The notes under the pieces: generated by a model
Databases searched by the model: none
What the model was told of the DNA's origin: nothing
What the model saw: the letters and a program-made list of their open reading frames with translations, nothing else
Assembly: GCA_035504415.1 (NCBI GenBank)
Contig: DATJRY010000016.1
Span: forward strand, 1 to 64,000
Reading direction: 5' to 3'
Length of the DNA: 64,000 nucleotides
DNA from: Candidatus Sulfotelmatobacter sp.
Lineage (GTDB): Bacteria > Vulcanimicrobiota > Vulcanimicrobiia > Vulcanimicrobiales > Vulcanimicrobiaceae
Part shown: piece by piece, positions 48,450 through 57,166 of the stretch
How positions within the stretch are numbered: position 1 is the first letter of the stretch
Layout of the letters: every line of letters starts with the position of its first letter
Program-made: the position numbers and the translations under genes

Positions 48450-50785
48450 CGCCGCCAAGTCCAGTCCCGTACCTCCGGCAGGTCGATCCCGTGCTCGCGA
48501 ATGTAGGCCACGTGCGCTTCGAGCCGCTCGTCGCAGAAGCGGAGCAGCGCCGTCGCGGCGTTGTCCTCGCGGCCGAGCCGGCGAATCGCGTCGCTCGCCA
48601 GGTGGAAGCGGCTCATCTCGTTGAGCACGGTCATGTCGAACGGCGTCGTGGTCGTGCCTTCTTCTTCGTAGCCGTGTACGTGGAAGCGATCGGGATCGAT
48701 GCGGCCGTGCAAGAGCTCGTGGACGACGCTCGGATAGCCGTGATAGGCCATGATCACCGGGACGCCGGCCGGAAACAGCGCGCTGAACTCCGCTTCGCTG
48801 AGCGTGCCCGGGGCGGTGTGGTCGAGCACCAGTAAATCCACGACGTTGACGACCGCCACGCGGATGCCCGGCACGTGCTCGCGCAGCAGCATCGCGGCGG
48901 CCAGCGTCTCGACGGTCGGGACGTCCCCCGCGGCGGCGAGCACGACGTCCGGCGCGTCGTCGCTGGCCCACGCCCACGACAGCGCGCCGCTCTCCAGCTG
49001 TTCGCGCGCTTGCGCGATGGTCAGCCACTGCGGCGCCGGATGCTTGCCGGCGACGATCACGTTGATCTTGTTGCGCGATTCGAGCGCGCGCTGTGCGCAG
49101 GCCAGCAGCACGTTCGCATCACAGGCGTGATAGATGCGTACGGTCGTCCGCTTGGCGTCGAGCAGCGAGCCGATGAAGCCCGGCCCTTGATGTGAATAGC
49201 CGTCTTGGTCCTGGCGCCACACGTGCGAGCTGAGAACGTAGTTGAGCGACGGGACGTCCGGACGCCAGGCGATCTCGTGCGCCATCTTGAGCCACTTGCC
49301 GTGCAGGCTCGCCATCGAGGTCGCGATGCGCACGAAGGCCTCGTAGCTCACGAAGAGCCCGTGCCGCCCGGTCAGGACGTAGGCTTCGAGCCAACCTTCG
49401 CAACAGGTCTCGCTGAGGATCTCGATCACGCGTCCGTGCGGCGCGAGATTCGTATCGGTCGCCACCCGCGGCAGCATCCACGCGCGCGGCGTCGCCTCGT
49501 AGACCGCATCCATCCGGTTCGACGCGAACTCGTCCGGACAGAAGAAACGCAGGTTCGCGCCGGCGGCGTTGGGCGCGACGGCGTCGCGCATCCATGTCCC
49601 GAGCGCGCGCATCGGCTCGCTCTGCGCCGCACCGGGTGCGGGCACGTCCACGGCGTGCGCTTCGAGCGCGGGCAAGGTGAGGGCGCGCACGGGAAACGTG
49701 CGCAGGTATTCGTCGGCGATGCGGGTCCCGGCGCGCGGCGCGAGGGCGATCGTCTCCCTGTTCGGCGCGCCGGACGCGTCGAACAGCTCCTCGGGTTTGT
49801 AGGACCGCAGCCACGCTTCCAACGCCGCGAGCTGAACCGGATCGTCGACGGGATGCTCGAGCGGTATCTGGTGCGAATGCTCGGTGCCCTCGATCTGCAC
49901 GCCCTCGACGCGGTCGGGACCGGTCCACCCCTTGGGCGAGCGCAGCGCGATGAGCGGCCACACCGGCAACGCATCCTCGCCGCCGCGTGCCCGCCGCTGA
50001 ATGGCCGCGATCTCGTCCATGGCCTGGTCGAACGCGCGCGCGAGCCGTTCGTGCGCGGAAGACTCGTCCTCGACCGTGACGACCGTTACGTGCCAACCGA
50101 GGCCTGCGAAATGTTCGCGTAGCTCGTCGTCGCTCGCGCGCGCATACAGCGTCGGACCGCCCAGCTTGTAGCCGTTGAGGTGCAGCACCGGGAGCACCGC
50201 TCCCGATTCGGCCGGGTGCAAGAATTTCGGCGATTGCCACGCGGCGGCGAGCGGCCCCGTCTCGGCTTCGCCGTCGCCGACGATGCAGACCGCGACGCGG
50301 TCGGGGACGTCGAACACCGCACCGAACGCGTGGATGAGGGCGTACCCGAGCTCGCCGCCCTCGTGCATCATCCCCGGAACCTTGGGCGTGAGATGGCTGG
50401 CCAGTCCGCGCGGCCACGAGAAATCGCGCACGAGATGCGCGAGACCGTCGCCGTCGCGCGCGTAGCGTGCATCGGTCTCGCCGAGTGAGCCGTCCAGGAA
50501 CGTGTTGGCGAGAATCGCCGGCGCGCCGTGCGCGGGTCCCACGACGAGCAAGATCTTCGCGCCGCGATCCCGGATGAGCCGGTTGACCTGCGCGGAAACG
50601 AGCGCCAGTCCCGGCTGCGTCCCCCAATGGCCCAGGAGCCGCGGCTTGACGTGCTCCGGACGCAACGGCGTGCGCAAGAGCGCGTTGTCGCGCAGGTAGA
50701 GCTGGGCGGCGCCGAGGTAGAGGGTGGCGCGGAACCAGCGGTCTACGTCGACGAGGGAGAAATCGCGAACGGCGGCGGTCGACAC
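48446..50785 (-). CDS. xfp: Phosphoketolase (xylulose/fructose 6-phosphate)
   Basis: 779 residues. A TPP enzyme cleaving xylulose-5-P or fructose-6-P with phosphate to acetyl phosphate. Seen: GHWGTQPGLALVSAQVNRLI, GPAHGAPA, the VPGMMHEGGELGYAL block, the TPP GDGEAETGPLAAAW motif, LNGYKLGGPT, and late QDGYSHQGPGF and AYHGYPSVVHELLHGR. Starts at GTG behind AAGGA; a longer frame exists but lacks a ribosome site. An operon with acetate kinase follows. Confidence 0.96.
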   Translation of the reverse strand: MSTAAVRDFSLVDVDRWFRATLYLGAAQLYLRDNALLRTPLRPEHVKPRLLGHWGTQPGLALVSAQVNRLIRDRGAKILLVVGPAHGAPAILANTFLDGSLGETDARYARDGDGLAHLVRDFSWPRGLASHLTPKVPGMMHEGGELGYALIHAFGAVFDVPDRVAVCIVGDGEAETGPLAAAWQSPKFLHPAESGAVLPVLHLNGYKLGGPTLYARASDDELREHFAGLGWHVTVVTVEDESSAHERLARAFDQAMDEIAAIQRRARGGEDALPVWPLIALRSPKGWTGPDRVEGVQIEGTEHSHQIPLEHPVDDPVQLAALEAWLRSYKPEELFDASGAPNRETIALAPRAGTRIADEYLRTFPVRALTLPALEAHAVDVPAPGAAQSEPMRALGTWMRDAVAPNAAGANLRFFCPDEFASNRMDAVYEATPRAWMLPRVATDTNLAPHGRVIEILSETCCEGWLEAYVLTGRHGLFVSYEAFVRIATSMASLHGKWLKMAHEIAWRPDVPSLNYVLSSHVWRQDQDGYSHQGPGFIGSLLDAKRTTVRIYHACDANVLLACAQRALESRNKINVIVAGKHPAPQWLTIAQAREQLESGALSWAWASDDAPDVVLAAAGDVPTVETLAAAMLLREHVPGIRVAVVNVVDLLVLDHTAPGTLSEAEFSALFPAGVPVIMAYHGYPSVVHELLHGRIDPDRFHVHGYEEEGTTTTPFDMTVLNEMSRFHLASDAIRRLGREDNAATALLRFCDERLEAHVAYIREHGIDLPEVRDWTWRR

Positions 50786-50819
50786 GTTCCCATCCTTCTC
50801 GACGAACCTTATCTTGCCG

Positions 50820-51161
50820 TTATGGCGGCCCGAGCTCATTTTGCCCGGACCGCATGCCGTGAAACTCGGCTTTCGCCACCGACACGGAGTCCTCGCCGGT
50901 GCAGGGAGAGCGCGCCTCCCTCGGTCCGGAGCGAAATGTTCGATGTGGGCAGACGGCGCGGGGCTTCGGGCAGTACCAGCCGGAACGCCCCGACCGGTTC
51001 AGCCGAGGCGCAAGCGATAGTGTGAGATAGGTTCCCATCGGTCGCACCAAGTCCGTGATGAACGCATGTATTTGGTCGGGATTGACCCAATCGAAGGCGC
51101 CGGTTTCATCCTCGATGTAACCGTCCACCGACGCGTTGGTGATGTAGACGACCTTCGACAT
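50820..51161 (-). pseudogene. Truncated dihydrofolate-reductase-like (RibD C-terminal) gene
   Basis: The first 45 residues match the start of small DHFR/RibD-type reductases: SKVVYITNASVDGYIEDETG, AFDWVNPDQIHAFI and the VRPMGTYL stretch. The rest should contain the MYETM-like helix and the GGAGL nucleotide site, but instead reads as Arg/Ser-rich non-homologous sequence to a stop at 50820. The end has been lost by deletion or recombination rather than a simple frameshift, since the other frames do not restore it. Probably non-functional. Confidence 0.7.
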
Positions 51162-51191
51162 ACGAGAGAACCTACGGTACGCTTTCACCAT

Positions 51192-51220
51192 TTGTCAACG
51201 TCGGGAATTTCCGCTACGAT
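51192..51220 (+). promoter_or_regulatory. Leaderless promoter of GNAT gene
   Basis: TTGTCA (51192-51197), a 17-base spacer and TACGAT (51215-51220). The GTG start is the seventh base after the -10 box, so the transcript should begin at or next to the start codon. Confidence 0.6.
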
Positions 51221-51226
51221 AGCGCG

Positions 51227-51805
51227 GTGGACTCCGAACGGGCGCGTCGGTCCGTGGGCTCCGCCGAGTGCGCGGTTCGCGTCCGACGGGCGACGTACGC
51301 CGACGTCCCCCAGCTGTCAGGCGTGATCGAGCGCTCCGTGCGCGAGCTGCAGAGCCACGACTATACCGATCTGCAGATCGAGGGCGCGCTGGAGACCGTC
51401 TTCGGCGTCGACACCACCTTGATCGACGACGGGACGTATCTCGTGGTCGAAACCGAGAGCAAGAGCGAGATCGTGGCCTGTGGCGGCTGGAGCAAACGGA
51501 AGACCCTCTTCGGGGGCGACCGATGGACGCGCCGCGAGGACGACCAGCTCGACCCCGCCGTCGATGCGGCGAAGATCCGGGCGTTCTTCGTCCACCCGGA
51601 GTGGGCGCGCCGCGGCCTGGGCACCCTCCTGCTCGAAAGCTGCGAGGATGCGGCGCGCGCCGCGGGCTTTCGGCGGTTCGAGATGGGGGCGACGTTGACC
51701 GGCGTCCGTCTCTACGAGCGCCGCGGCTACACGGCGGTCGACCGCGTCGCGGTGCCGCTCGCGAACGGTGAGACGCTTGCCGTCGTGCGCATGATCAAGG
51801 AGTGA
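51227..51805 (+). CDS. GNAT-family N-acetyltransferase
   Basis: 192 residues. The GNAT fold is shown by VRVRRATYADVPQLSGVIE at the start, AAKIRAFFVHPEWARRGLGTLLL (the acetyl-CoA motif A with RxxGxG/A spacing) and LYERRGYTAVDRV (motif B). The extra loop between strands 2 and 4 (SKRKTLFGGDRW) is like a subgroup with a WxRRxD-type stretch; the substrate is unknown. No ribosome site stands before the GTG, consistent with leaderless expression. Confidence 0.92.
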   Translation: MDSERARRSVGSAECAVRVRRATYADVPQLSGVIERSVRELQSHDYTDLQIEGALETVFGVDTTLIDDGTYLVVETESKSEIVACGGWSKRKTLFGGDRWTRREDDQLDPAVDAAKIRAFFVHPEWARRGLGTLLLESCEDAARAAGFRRFEMGATLTGVRLYERRGYTAVDRVAVPLANGETLAVVRMIKE

Positions 51806-51832
51806 CGCGCGAGGCCCTCGCGCCGCTCTGCG

Positions 51833-52528
51833 TCAGCGCGGCGCGGGCGATCCGTCGGACCACGTGAGCACCGGTACCATCACCAGCGTCGAGAGATATG
51901 GACCGCGATCGACGGACAGGGCCGGCGAATTCGGCACGTCGGCCCCCCAGCTCGCGACTTGACCGCGTGGAATGAAAAACATCACGTGGGGATGCCACGG
52001 CCCGTGCGCGTGGTTGAGATATCCATGCTTCGAGAGCATGAAGCCGAACGCACCGGGCTCCGGCGGTGCAAAGCGATGATCGGCCAGGGCCGCTCTCGTT
52101 CGCTCGAGCATCTGTCGCGTACTCAGGCCGGCCAACGCCCAGCGCGCCTGCGCCCGGAGCTGCGGTATTTCGGTGCGCGCCGCGGGCGGATTGTAGCAGT
52201 CGGGCCCGCGCTCTTTGGGATTCCAGAACTCCGTATCGTCGAACGGCGCGGTCCATGAACGCTCGACGACGCACACGAAGCCGTTCGTTCCCCGCACCGC
52301 CGTCTCGAAGCCGTGAGGGGTGAGCACCAGCACCTCGGGCTTCGCGGCGATCGACGGCGGAGCGGCGCTGCGCGCCAAAGCGATTTCAGCGCGTCGATCG
52401 GGCATGAGGTACGGAGCGATGGGCCCTCTCGCCGGCAATCCTTCGCTGGTGGCGGCTTGCGCGACGCACGGAAACGCAACGGCGGCAAGGATCGGTACCA
52501 GCGCTCGACACAATCGAAAACGAACCAC
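51833..52528 (-). CDS. Secreted protein of unknown function
   Basis: 231 residues from GTG behind GGGAGG. Signal peptide (CRALVPILAAVAFPCVAQA). The mature part has EVLVLTPHGFETAVRGTNGFVCVVERSW, a GPDCYNPPAART segment, and a GPWHPHVMFFIP stretch with several His. Four or more Cys could form disulfides. No family recognised; its two domains may be enzyme-like, but I see no catalytic motif. Its last bases lie 27 after the stop of the convergent GNAT gene. Confidence 0.7.
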   Translation of the reverse strand: MVRFRLCRALVPILAAVAFPCVAQAATSEGLPARGPIAPYLMPDRRAEIALARSAAPPSIAAKPEVLVLTPHGFETAVRGTNGFVCVVERSWTAPFDDTEFWNPKERGPDCYNPPAARTEIPQLRAQARWALAGLSTRQMLERTRAALADHRFAPPEPGAFGFMLSKHGYLNHAHGPWHPHVMFFIPRGQVASWGADVPNSPALSVDRGPYLSTLVMVPVLTWSDGSPAPR

Positions 52529-52823
52529 GATCGCTACCTCCCGTAACGGTCTCGGCCGCGCCGCCGGGTTGCGAGGCGCGCGTCGCTCGTGAGGAGGTGG
52601 CGCCTGCTCAACACCTCCTCGACGTTCGAGCCGACCCGTACGCAGCCTGCGGCGCCTCGAACGGCCCGTGCCGCACATTTGGCGCGCCGCGCGTCGGCGC
52701 CGCAGGCGGAGCCAACGGCTTCTCCGGAGTACCTGGTACGACGCACTCGTCGTCTTGCAGGGTATTTTGAGGAAGCGGGGGTTCCTTGCCTGCGCGGACG
52801 CACCCCCGGAGCCGTTGACACCA
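52529..52823. other. Divergent intergenic region
   Basis: About 295 bases between the start of the secreted protein and the NHL-repeat lipoprotein. Open frames cross it but look like antisense or leader sequence. No strong promoter motif was located and no structured element recognised. Confidence 0.4.
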
Positions 52824-54452
52824 ATGTCCCATTTCCGGCGCGCGCTTTCCACCGCGCCCCTCGTCGCGGTCTTCGCGTTCGGTGCCGCCGGCTGCGGGGG
52901 TTCCGGAGCGGTCAGCCCCGCCACGCACGCTGCGACGCCGACGGAAAAGACGGGTACGGCGCGCTTCGTCATCGACGGCGCGGTGGCCGGCGTCACGCAA
53001 GGAAGCTCGCGCAGGCCGCGTTACATCTCTCCCGCGACGCAGAGCATCACGATCAACGTGACCGACCAAGGCTCGTCGACGTCGGTGAGCGGCTATCCGC
53101 AGACGGCGAACCTCACGCCGACGTCGAGCGGTTGCAGCTCCACGCTCGCGAGCACGCAGTGCACGCTCACTCTCACGCTCGGGCCCGGCGATTACGACGC
53201 GACGTTCACCACCTACGACCAGCCGAACGGCGCGGGCAACCAACTCTCCGCCGCGCAGAACGTGCCGTTCTCGATCGTCGCCGGCACGACGAACACGATC
53301 ACGCTGACGATCGGCGGGATCCCTACCTCGGTCCGCATCATCGCCGACTCGCCGACGACGATCGCCGGCGATCCGGTGAACGGCTTTACCCTGCCCACGG
53401 GAGACAACGGCTACGTCACCGTGCTCGGCGTCGACGCCGACGGCAACTACGTGCTCGGCGTCGGCGCGCCGACCGTCGCGCTCTCGAGCAGCGACACGAC
53501 GTCGTACACCGTCACCGCGTCAGGCTCGAGCGCGCCGAATCGCTTTCTGCTGACGAACGCCGCACCGTACGCCGGCGCCGCCCTGCTGACCGCGACCGTT
53601 ACGCCGAGTGCGCAAAGCGGAGCCTCGACGCTCACGATGCAAGCCCATGTCTTCAGCCAGCCGTCGGTCATCTACGTGGAAGAGGTGGAGGTGGACGCCG
53701 TCCTAGGATTCAGCCCGTTCGGCACCCTGGAGGTCAGCAGCGGCTTCACCGGAACGGGCGGTCCGAGCGCGGCGGTATTCGACCCGGCCAACGGCTTCAT
53801 CTACGTGACGAATGCCGCCAACAGCACCATCACCGTCTACACCGCGAACGGCACGAAGCAGACGCTGAGCGGAAGCTTCCCGAACCTGAGCACGCCGGAA
53901 GGCATCGTCTACGACCCGACCAACGGCTATCTCTACGTGGCGAACGAAGGGAACAGCACGATCACGGTCTACGACGCCAACGGCAATCAGCAGACGCCCA
54001 GCGGTACCTTCGCCGGCCTGAACGAGCCCCACGGTCTTCTCTACGATCCGGCGAACGGCTTCATCTACGTCACGAACGTCTTGGGCAACACGGTCACGGC
54101 CTATGACATGAACGGTAACCAACAGACACTGAGCGGAACGTTCAGCGGATTGGATTCGCCGGACGGAATCGCGTACGACACGGTGACCGGCTGGCTGTAC
54201 GTCACAAACTTCAGCAACGGCACGGTGACGGTCTACGATCAGAACGGGAACCGCCAAACCGTCGCAGGCAGCTTCAGCGGCCTCAACCATCCCGACGCGA
54301 TCACGTACGACCTCGCGAACGGCGTCCTATATGTCGCGAGCTCAAGTAACGGGACGGTCGCGGCATTCACCGACACCGGGACGGCATCGACGAAGCTCGG
54401 AGCATCGTTCGAAACGTCGAGCCCGCCGCAAGGAGTCGCCGTCCTGCCGTAG
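52824..54452 (+). CDS. Lipoprotein with tandem NHL/YVTN-type repeats
   Basis: 542 residues. Signal peptide with lipobox FGAAGC, so lipid-anchored. An N-terminal part (about 40-300) is Ser/Thr-rich with immunoglobulin-like strands (LTLGPGDYDATFTTYD). From about 316 to the end are five 44-residue beta-propeller blade repeats, each with YDPxNGxxYVTN and ITVYDxNGN. The propeller probably binds a protein or surface ligand. The start was set at the ATG before the signal peptide; the long upstream frame lacks a good start. Confidence 0.85.
   Translation: MSHFRRALSTAPLVAVFAFGAAGCGGSGAVSPATHAATPTEKTGTARFVIDGAVAGVTQGSSRRPRYISPATQSITINVTDQGSSTSVSGYPQTANLTPTSSGCSSTLASTQCTLTLTLGPGDYDATFTTYDQPNGAGNQLSAAQNVPFSIVAGTTNTITLTIGGIPTSVRIIADSPTTIAGDPVNGFTLPTGDNGYVTVLGVDADGNYVLGVGAPTVALSSSDTTSYTVTASGSSAPNRFLLTNAAPYAGAALLTATVTPSAQSGASTLTMQAHVFSQPSVIYVEEVEVDAVLGFSPFGTLEVSSGFTGTGGPSAAVFDPANGFIYVTNAANSTITVYTANGTKQTLSGSFPNLSTPEGIVYDPTNGYLYVANEGNSTITVYDANGNQQTPSGTFAGLNEPHGLLYDPANGFIYVTNVLGNTVTAYDMNGNQQTLSGTFSGLDSPDGIAYDTVTGWLYVTNFSNGTVTVYDQNGNRQTVAGSFSGLNHPDAITYDLANGVLYVASSSNGTVAAFTDTGTASTKLGASFETSSPPQGVAVLP
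53769..54428 (+). repeat. Five 132-bp tandem repeats (beta-propeller blades)
   Basis: Each unit encodes 44 residues in register: an x-x-V/A-YDPxNG start, YVTN, the TITVYDxNGN core and a GTFxGLxxPx end. The DNA copies are diverged but similar enough to recombine, so copy number may vary. The last copy is the most degenerate. Confidence 0.85.
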
Positions 54453-54471
54453 CCGAGGCGGGAGCGGAACC

Positions 54472-55167
54472 TCAGACCTCGAGCCACTCGCGGCGGACGT
54501 CGTCCGCCGCGGTCAGCTCGGCCGGCGTGCCGTGGAACACCATGCGCCCGTGGCCCATCACGTAGATGCGGTGCGAGATGCCGAGCGCGATGAGCAGACG
54601 CTGCTCGACCAGGACGATCGAGATCCCGCGCCGCGCGACCTCGCGCAGCAGGTCGGCGATCCGCTCGACCATCTGCGGCGCGAGACCCTCGGTCGGCTCG
54701 TCGATCATGATCAGCTCGGGATCACCCATGAGCGTGCGGCAGATCGTCAGCATCTGCTGCTCGCCGCCGGACAACGCGCCACCCGGCGCGTCGGCGCGTT
54801 CGCGCAGTTGCGGGAAGAGCCGCCACGTCTCCTCGATGCCCCAGCGCCGCGTCTTCTGGCCCGGCTTGACGCCGAGCAGCAGGTTCTGCGCCACGGTCAG
54901 CGCCGGGAAGATGGCGCGCTCTTCGGGGACGTAGCCGATCCCCAAGCGTGCGATCTCATGGGACCGCAGACCGGCGATCGAGCGGCCCTTGAAGACGATC
55001 GAACCGCTCGGGACCGGGTCGCCCATGATGGTCTTGAGGGTCGTCGAACGGCCGACGCCGTTGCGCCCCAGGATGCTGACGATCTCGTGCTCGCCGACGG
55101 TGAAGTCGACGCCTTGCAGGATGTGGCTCTTCCCGTAATAGGCGTGGACGTCGCGCACCTCGAGCAT
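54472..55167 (-). CDS. livF: Branched-chain amino acid ABC transporter ATPase LivF
   Basis: 231 residues, one of two ATPases of the Liv system. Signature LSGGEQQM, Walker B LIMIDEPTEGL and the usual switch His region are seen. The Walker A reads GRNGVGRST, with Arg where the invariant Lys should be, which normally abolishes or greatly reduces ATP hydrolysis. Start ATG overlaps the livG stop by one base (TGATG). It is the last gene of the operon. LivG keeps a normal Walker A, so the transporter might run on one active site. Confidence 0.93.
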   Translation of the reverse strand: MLEVRDVHAYYGKSHILQGVDFTVGEHEIVSILGRNGVGRSTTLKTIMGDPVPSGSIVFKGRSIAGLRSHEIARLGIGYVPEERAIFPALTVAQNLLLGVKPGQKTRRWGIEETWRLFPQLRERADAPGGALSGGEQQMLTICRTLMGDPELIMIDEPTEGLAPQMVERIADLLREVARRGISIVLVEQRLLIALGISHRIYVMGHGRMVFHGTPAELTAADDVRREWLEV

Positions 55168-55931
55168 CACGCGATCTCCGTCCCGAGATAGGCCTGTTGC
55201 ACCTCGCGGTTGGCTTTCACGCGCTCCGGCGTGTCGCTCGCGATGATCTTGCCGTAGACCAGTACCGAAATGCGGTCGGCGAGGTCGAAGACGATGCCCA
55301 TATCGTGCTCGATCATCAACAGCGTGCGCCCCTCGCTGACGCGGCGGATCAGCGCGACCACGTGATCGGTCTCGGCGCGGCTCATGCCGGCCGTCGGCTC
55401 GTCGAGCAGCAACACGTCGGCGTTCCCCGCGATAGCCAGGCCGATGTCGAGCGAACGCTGCTCGCCGTAGGTGAGGACGCCGGCGGTCACCTGGGCGCGA
55501 TCGAGTAGATTGATGTCGGTGAGGATCTGCTCGGTCCGCGCACGCACGTCCGCCAGCCGGTCGATATTGCGCCAAAACGGGTAGCGGTAGCCCATCGACC
55601 ACAGCGTCGCGCAGCGTATGTTCTCCCACACGGTCAGGTGTGGGAAGATGTTGGTGACCTGAAAGCTGCGCGCGAGGCCGCGGCGATTGATCAGCTGCGG
55701 CGCCATGCCGGAGATGTCCTGACCGCGCAGCTCGATGGCCCCCTCGTTCGGCCGCAGGCGGCCGCTGATCAGATGGAAGAGCGTCGACTTGCCGGCGCCG
55801 TTCGGGCCGATGACCGCGTGACGCTCTCCCGCCGGCACGGCGAGATCGACGCCGCGAATGATCTCCGTTCGACCGAATCGCTTGGTGAGCCCGCGCAGCT
55901 CCAGTACCGGCGGTGCGAGAAGCGCCGTCAC
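55167..55931 (-). CDS. livG: Branched-chain amino acid ABC transporter ATPase LivG
   Basis: 254 residues. Walker A GPNGAGKST (about 40-48), ABC signature LTYGEQRSL and Walker B VLLLDEPTAGM. The long insertion with FQVTNIFPHLTVWENI and ATLWSMGYRYPFWR is typical of LivG. Starts at GTG overlapping the livM stop as GTGA. Partner of LivF under the LivHM pore. Confidence 0.95.
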   Translation of the reverse strand: MTALLAPPVLELRGLTKRFGRTEIIRGVDLAVPAGERHAVIGPNGAGKSTLFHLISGRLRPNEGAIELRGQDISGMAPQLINRRGLARSFQVTNIFPHLTVWENIRCATLWSMGYRYPFWRNIDRLADVRARTEQILTDINLLDRAQVTAGVLTYGEQRSLDIGLAIAGNADVLLLDEPTAGMSRAETDHVVALIRRVSEGRTLLMIEHDMGIVFDLADRISVLVYGKIIASDTPERVKANREVQQAYLGTEIA

Positions 55932-57166
55932 GCGACGCCCGTGGACGCCGGCACCGCTGCCAGCGCGTCGCCGTACGCGCGTCCGCTCGCCCGGGCCGCG
56001 CGCAAGAACGCGACCGTGCCGCCAACCAGCAAGACCACGGCGAGCACCCACGGGATCGGCGAGGCGGCGTTGATGGTGGCCCCGCCCAGCGTCATCGTCT
56101 GGCCGTCCGCCGCATGGACGGTGAGGTGGTTGGTCATCTCGATCACCATGCTGAGTCCGACGACCGCGACGATGCCCGGCAACAGCGCCAACAGGTAGTA
56201 CGGCAGAACGCGGTGCAGCTGCCCCGCGCGCAGCAGCGGTCGCTGGCGCGCCAGCAGCCCGGCGAGGCCGCCGGGCACGAAGATCACGATCCCGATGAAG
56301 AGCAACCCGACGTAGAGCTGCCAGACGTCCGTGATGCCGCTGAGCATCGTCTGCAGATACGTGAACAGGATGGCACCGAGGACCGGGCCGATGAACTCCC
56401 CCACGCCGCCGATGTACGTCATCAAGATGACCGTGCCCGACTGCGTGACCCCGAGCTGCGAGGAGGTCATCAGCTCGAAGTTGATGGCGCTGAGAGCGCC
56501 CGCGATGCCGGCGAAGAACGCGGCCAGGCTGTACGCGAGAAACCGGACGGTCCGGACGTCGTAACCGATGAAGCCCGCGCGCTCCGGGTTGTCGCGCGTC
56601 GCGTTGCAGATGCGGCCGAACGGCGTGCGCGTGAGGGCGTACATCGCGGCCGCCGCGACCAAGCACCAGGCGGCGATGAGATAGTAGACCTGGATCTGCG
56701 GGCCGAACGTGAGGCCGAAGGGGTGCACGAACGCGGTGCGATCGGTGCTCACGCCTTCCTCGCCGCCGAAGGCGTGCTTGAGGATGAGCGCGCTCGACGC
56801 GAGCAGCTCGCACAGGCCCAGCGTGATCATCGCGAACGCGGTGCCGCCGCGGCGCGTGGCGACGGTGCCGAACAGCAGCCCGAAGAGCAGCCCGGCGATG
56901 CCCCCCGCCAACGGGAACACGAGGAGCGGGACAGGCAGACCGTGATCCTGCGCCGCGTTCATCACGTGGATCGTGGCGTAGCCCCCGAGCCCGAAGAACA
57001 TGGCGTGCCCGAACGAAAGCAGTCCCGTCTGACCGAGCAGCATGTTGTACGAGAGCGCGAAGACGATCATGATGCCCATCAGGCACATCGTCGTGAGCGC
57101 GAGCCCGGACCCGAAGACGAGCGGCAGGATCAGGAGCACCACCGCCGCGGCGATCCACACCTTCAC
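55928..57166 (-). CDS. livM: Branched-chain amino acid ABC transporter permease LivM
   Basis: 412 residues with about ten membrane helices. LivM features: MLLGQTGLLSFGHAMFFGLGGYA, the EAA-like FIGYDVRTVRFLAYSLAAFFAGIAGAL and GPVLGAILF. After the usual end (FVPGGLAGLL) there is an unusual C-terminal extension of about 100 residues with two more hydrophobic segments (YYLLALLPGIVAVVGLSMV and IPWVLAVVLLVGGTVAFL). GTGA overlap with livH upstream. Confidence 0.93.
   Translation of the reverse strand: MKVWIAAAVVLLILPLVFGSGLALTTMCLMGIMIVFALSYNMLLGQTGLLSFGHAMFFGLGGYATIHVMNAAQDHGLPVPLLVFPLAGGIAGLLFGLLFGTVATRRGGTAFAMITLGLCELLASSALILKHAFGGEEGVSTDRTAFVHPFGLTFGPQIQVYYLIAAWCLVAAAAMYALTRTPFGRICNATRDNPERAGFIGYDVRTVRFLAYSLAAFFAGIAGALSAINFELMTSSQLGVTQSGTVILMTYIGGVGEFIGPVLGAILFTYLQTMLSGITDVWQLYVGLLFIGIVIFVPGGLAGLLARQRPLLRAGQLHRVLPYYLLALLPGIVAVVGLSMVIEMTNHLTVHAADGQTMTLGGATINAASPIPWVLAVVLLVGGTVAFLRAARASGRAYGDALAAVPASTGVA

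Noticed and set aside
50836..51090. Second frame rescuing the truncated reductase gene
   Set aside because: The frame lacks the expected downstream motifs (MYET-like helix, GGAGL), so a simple frameshift does not explain the truncation.
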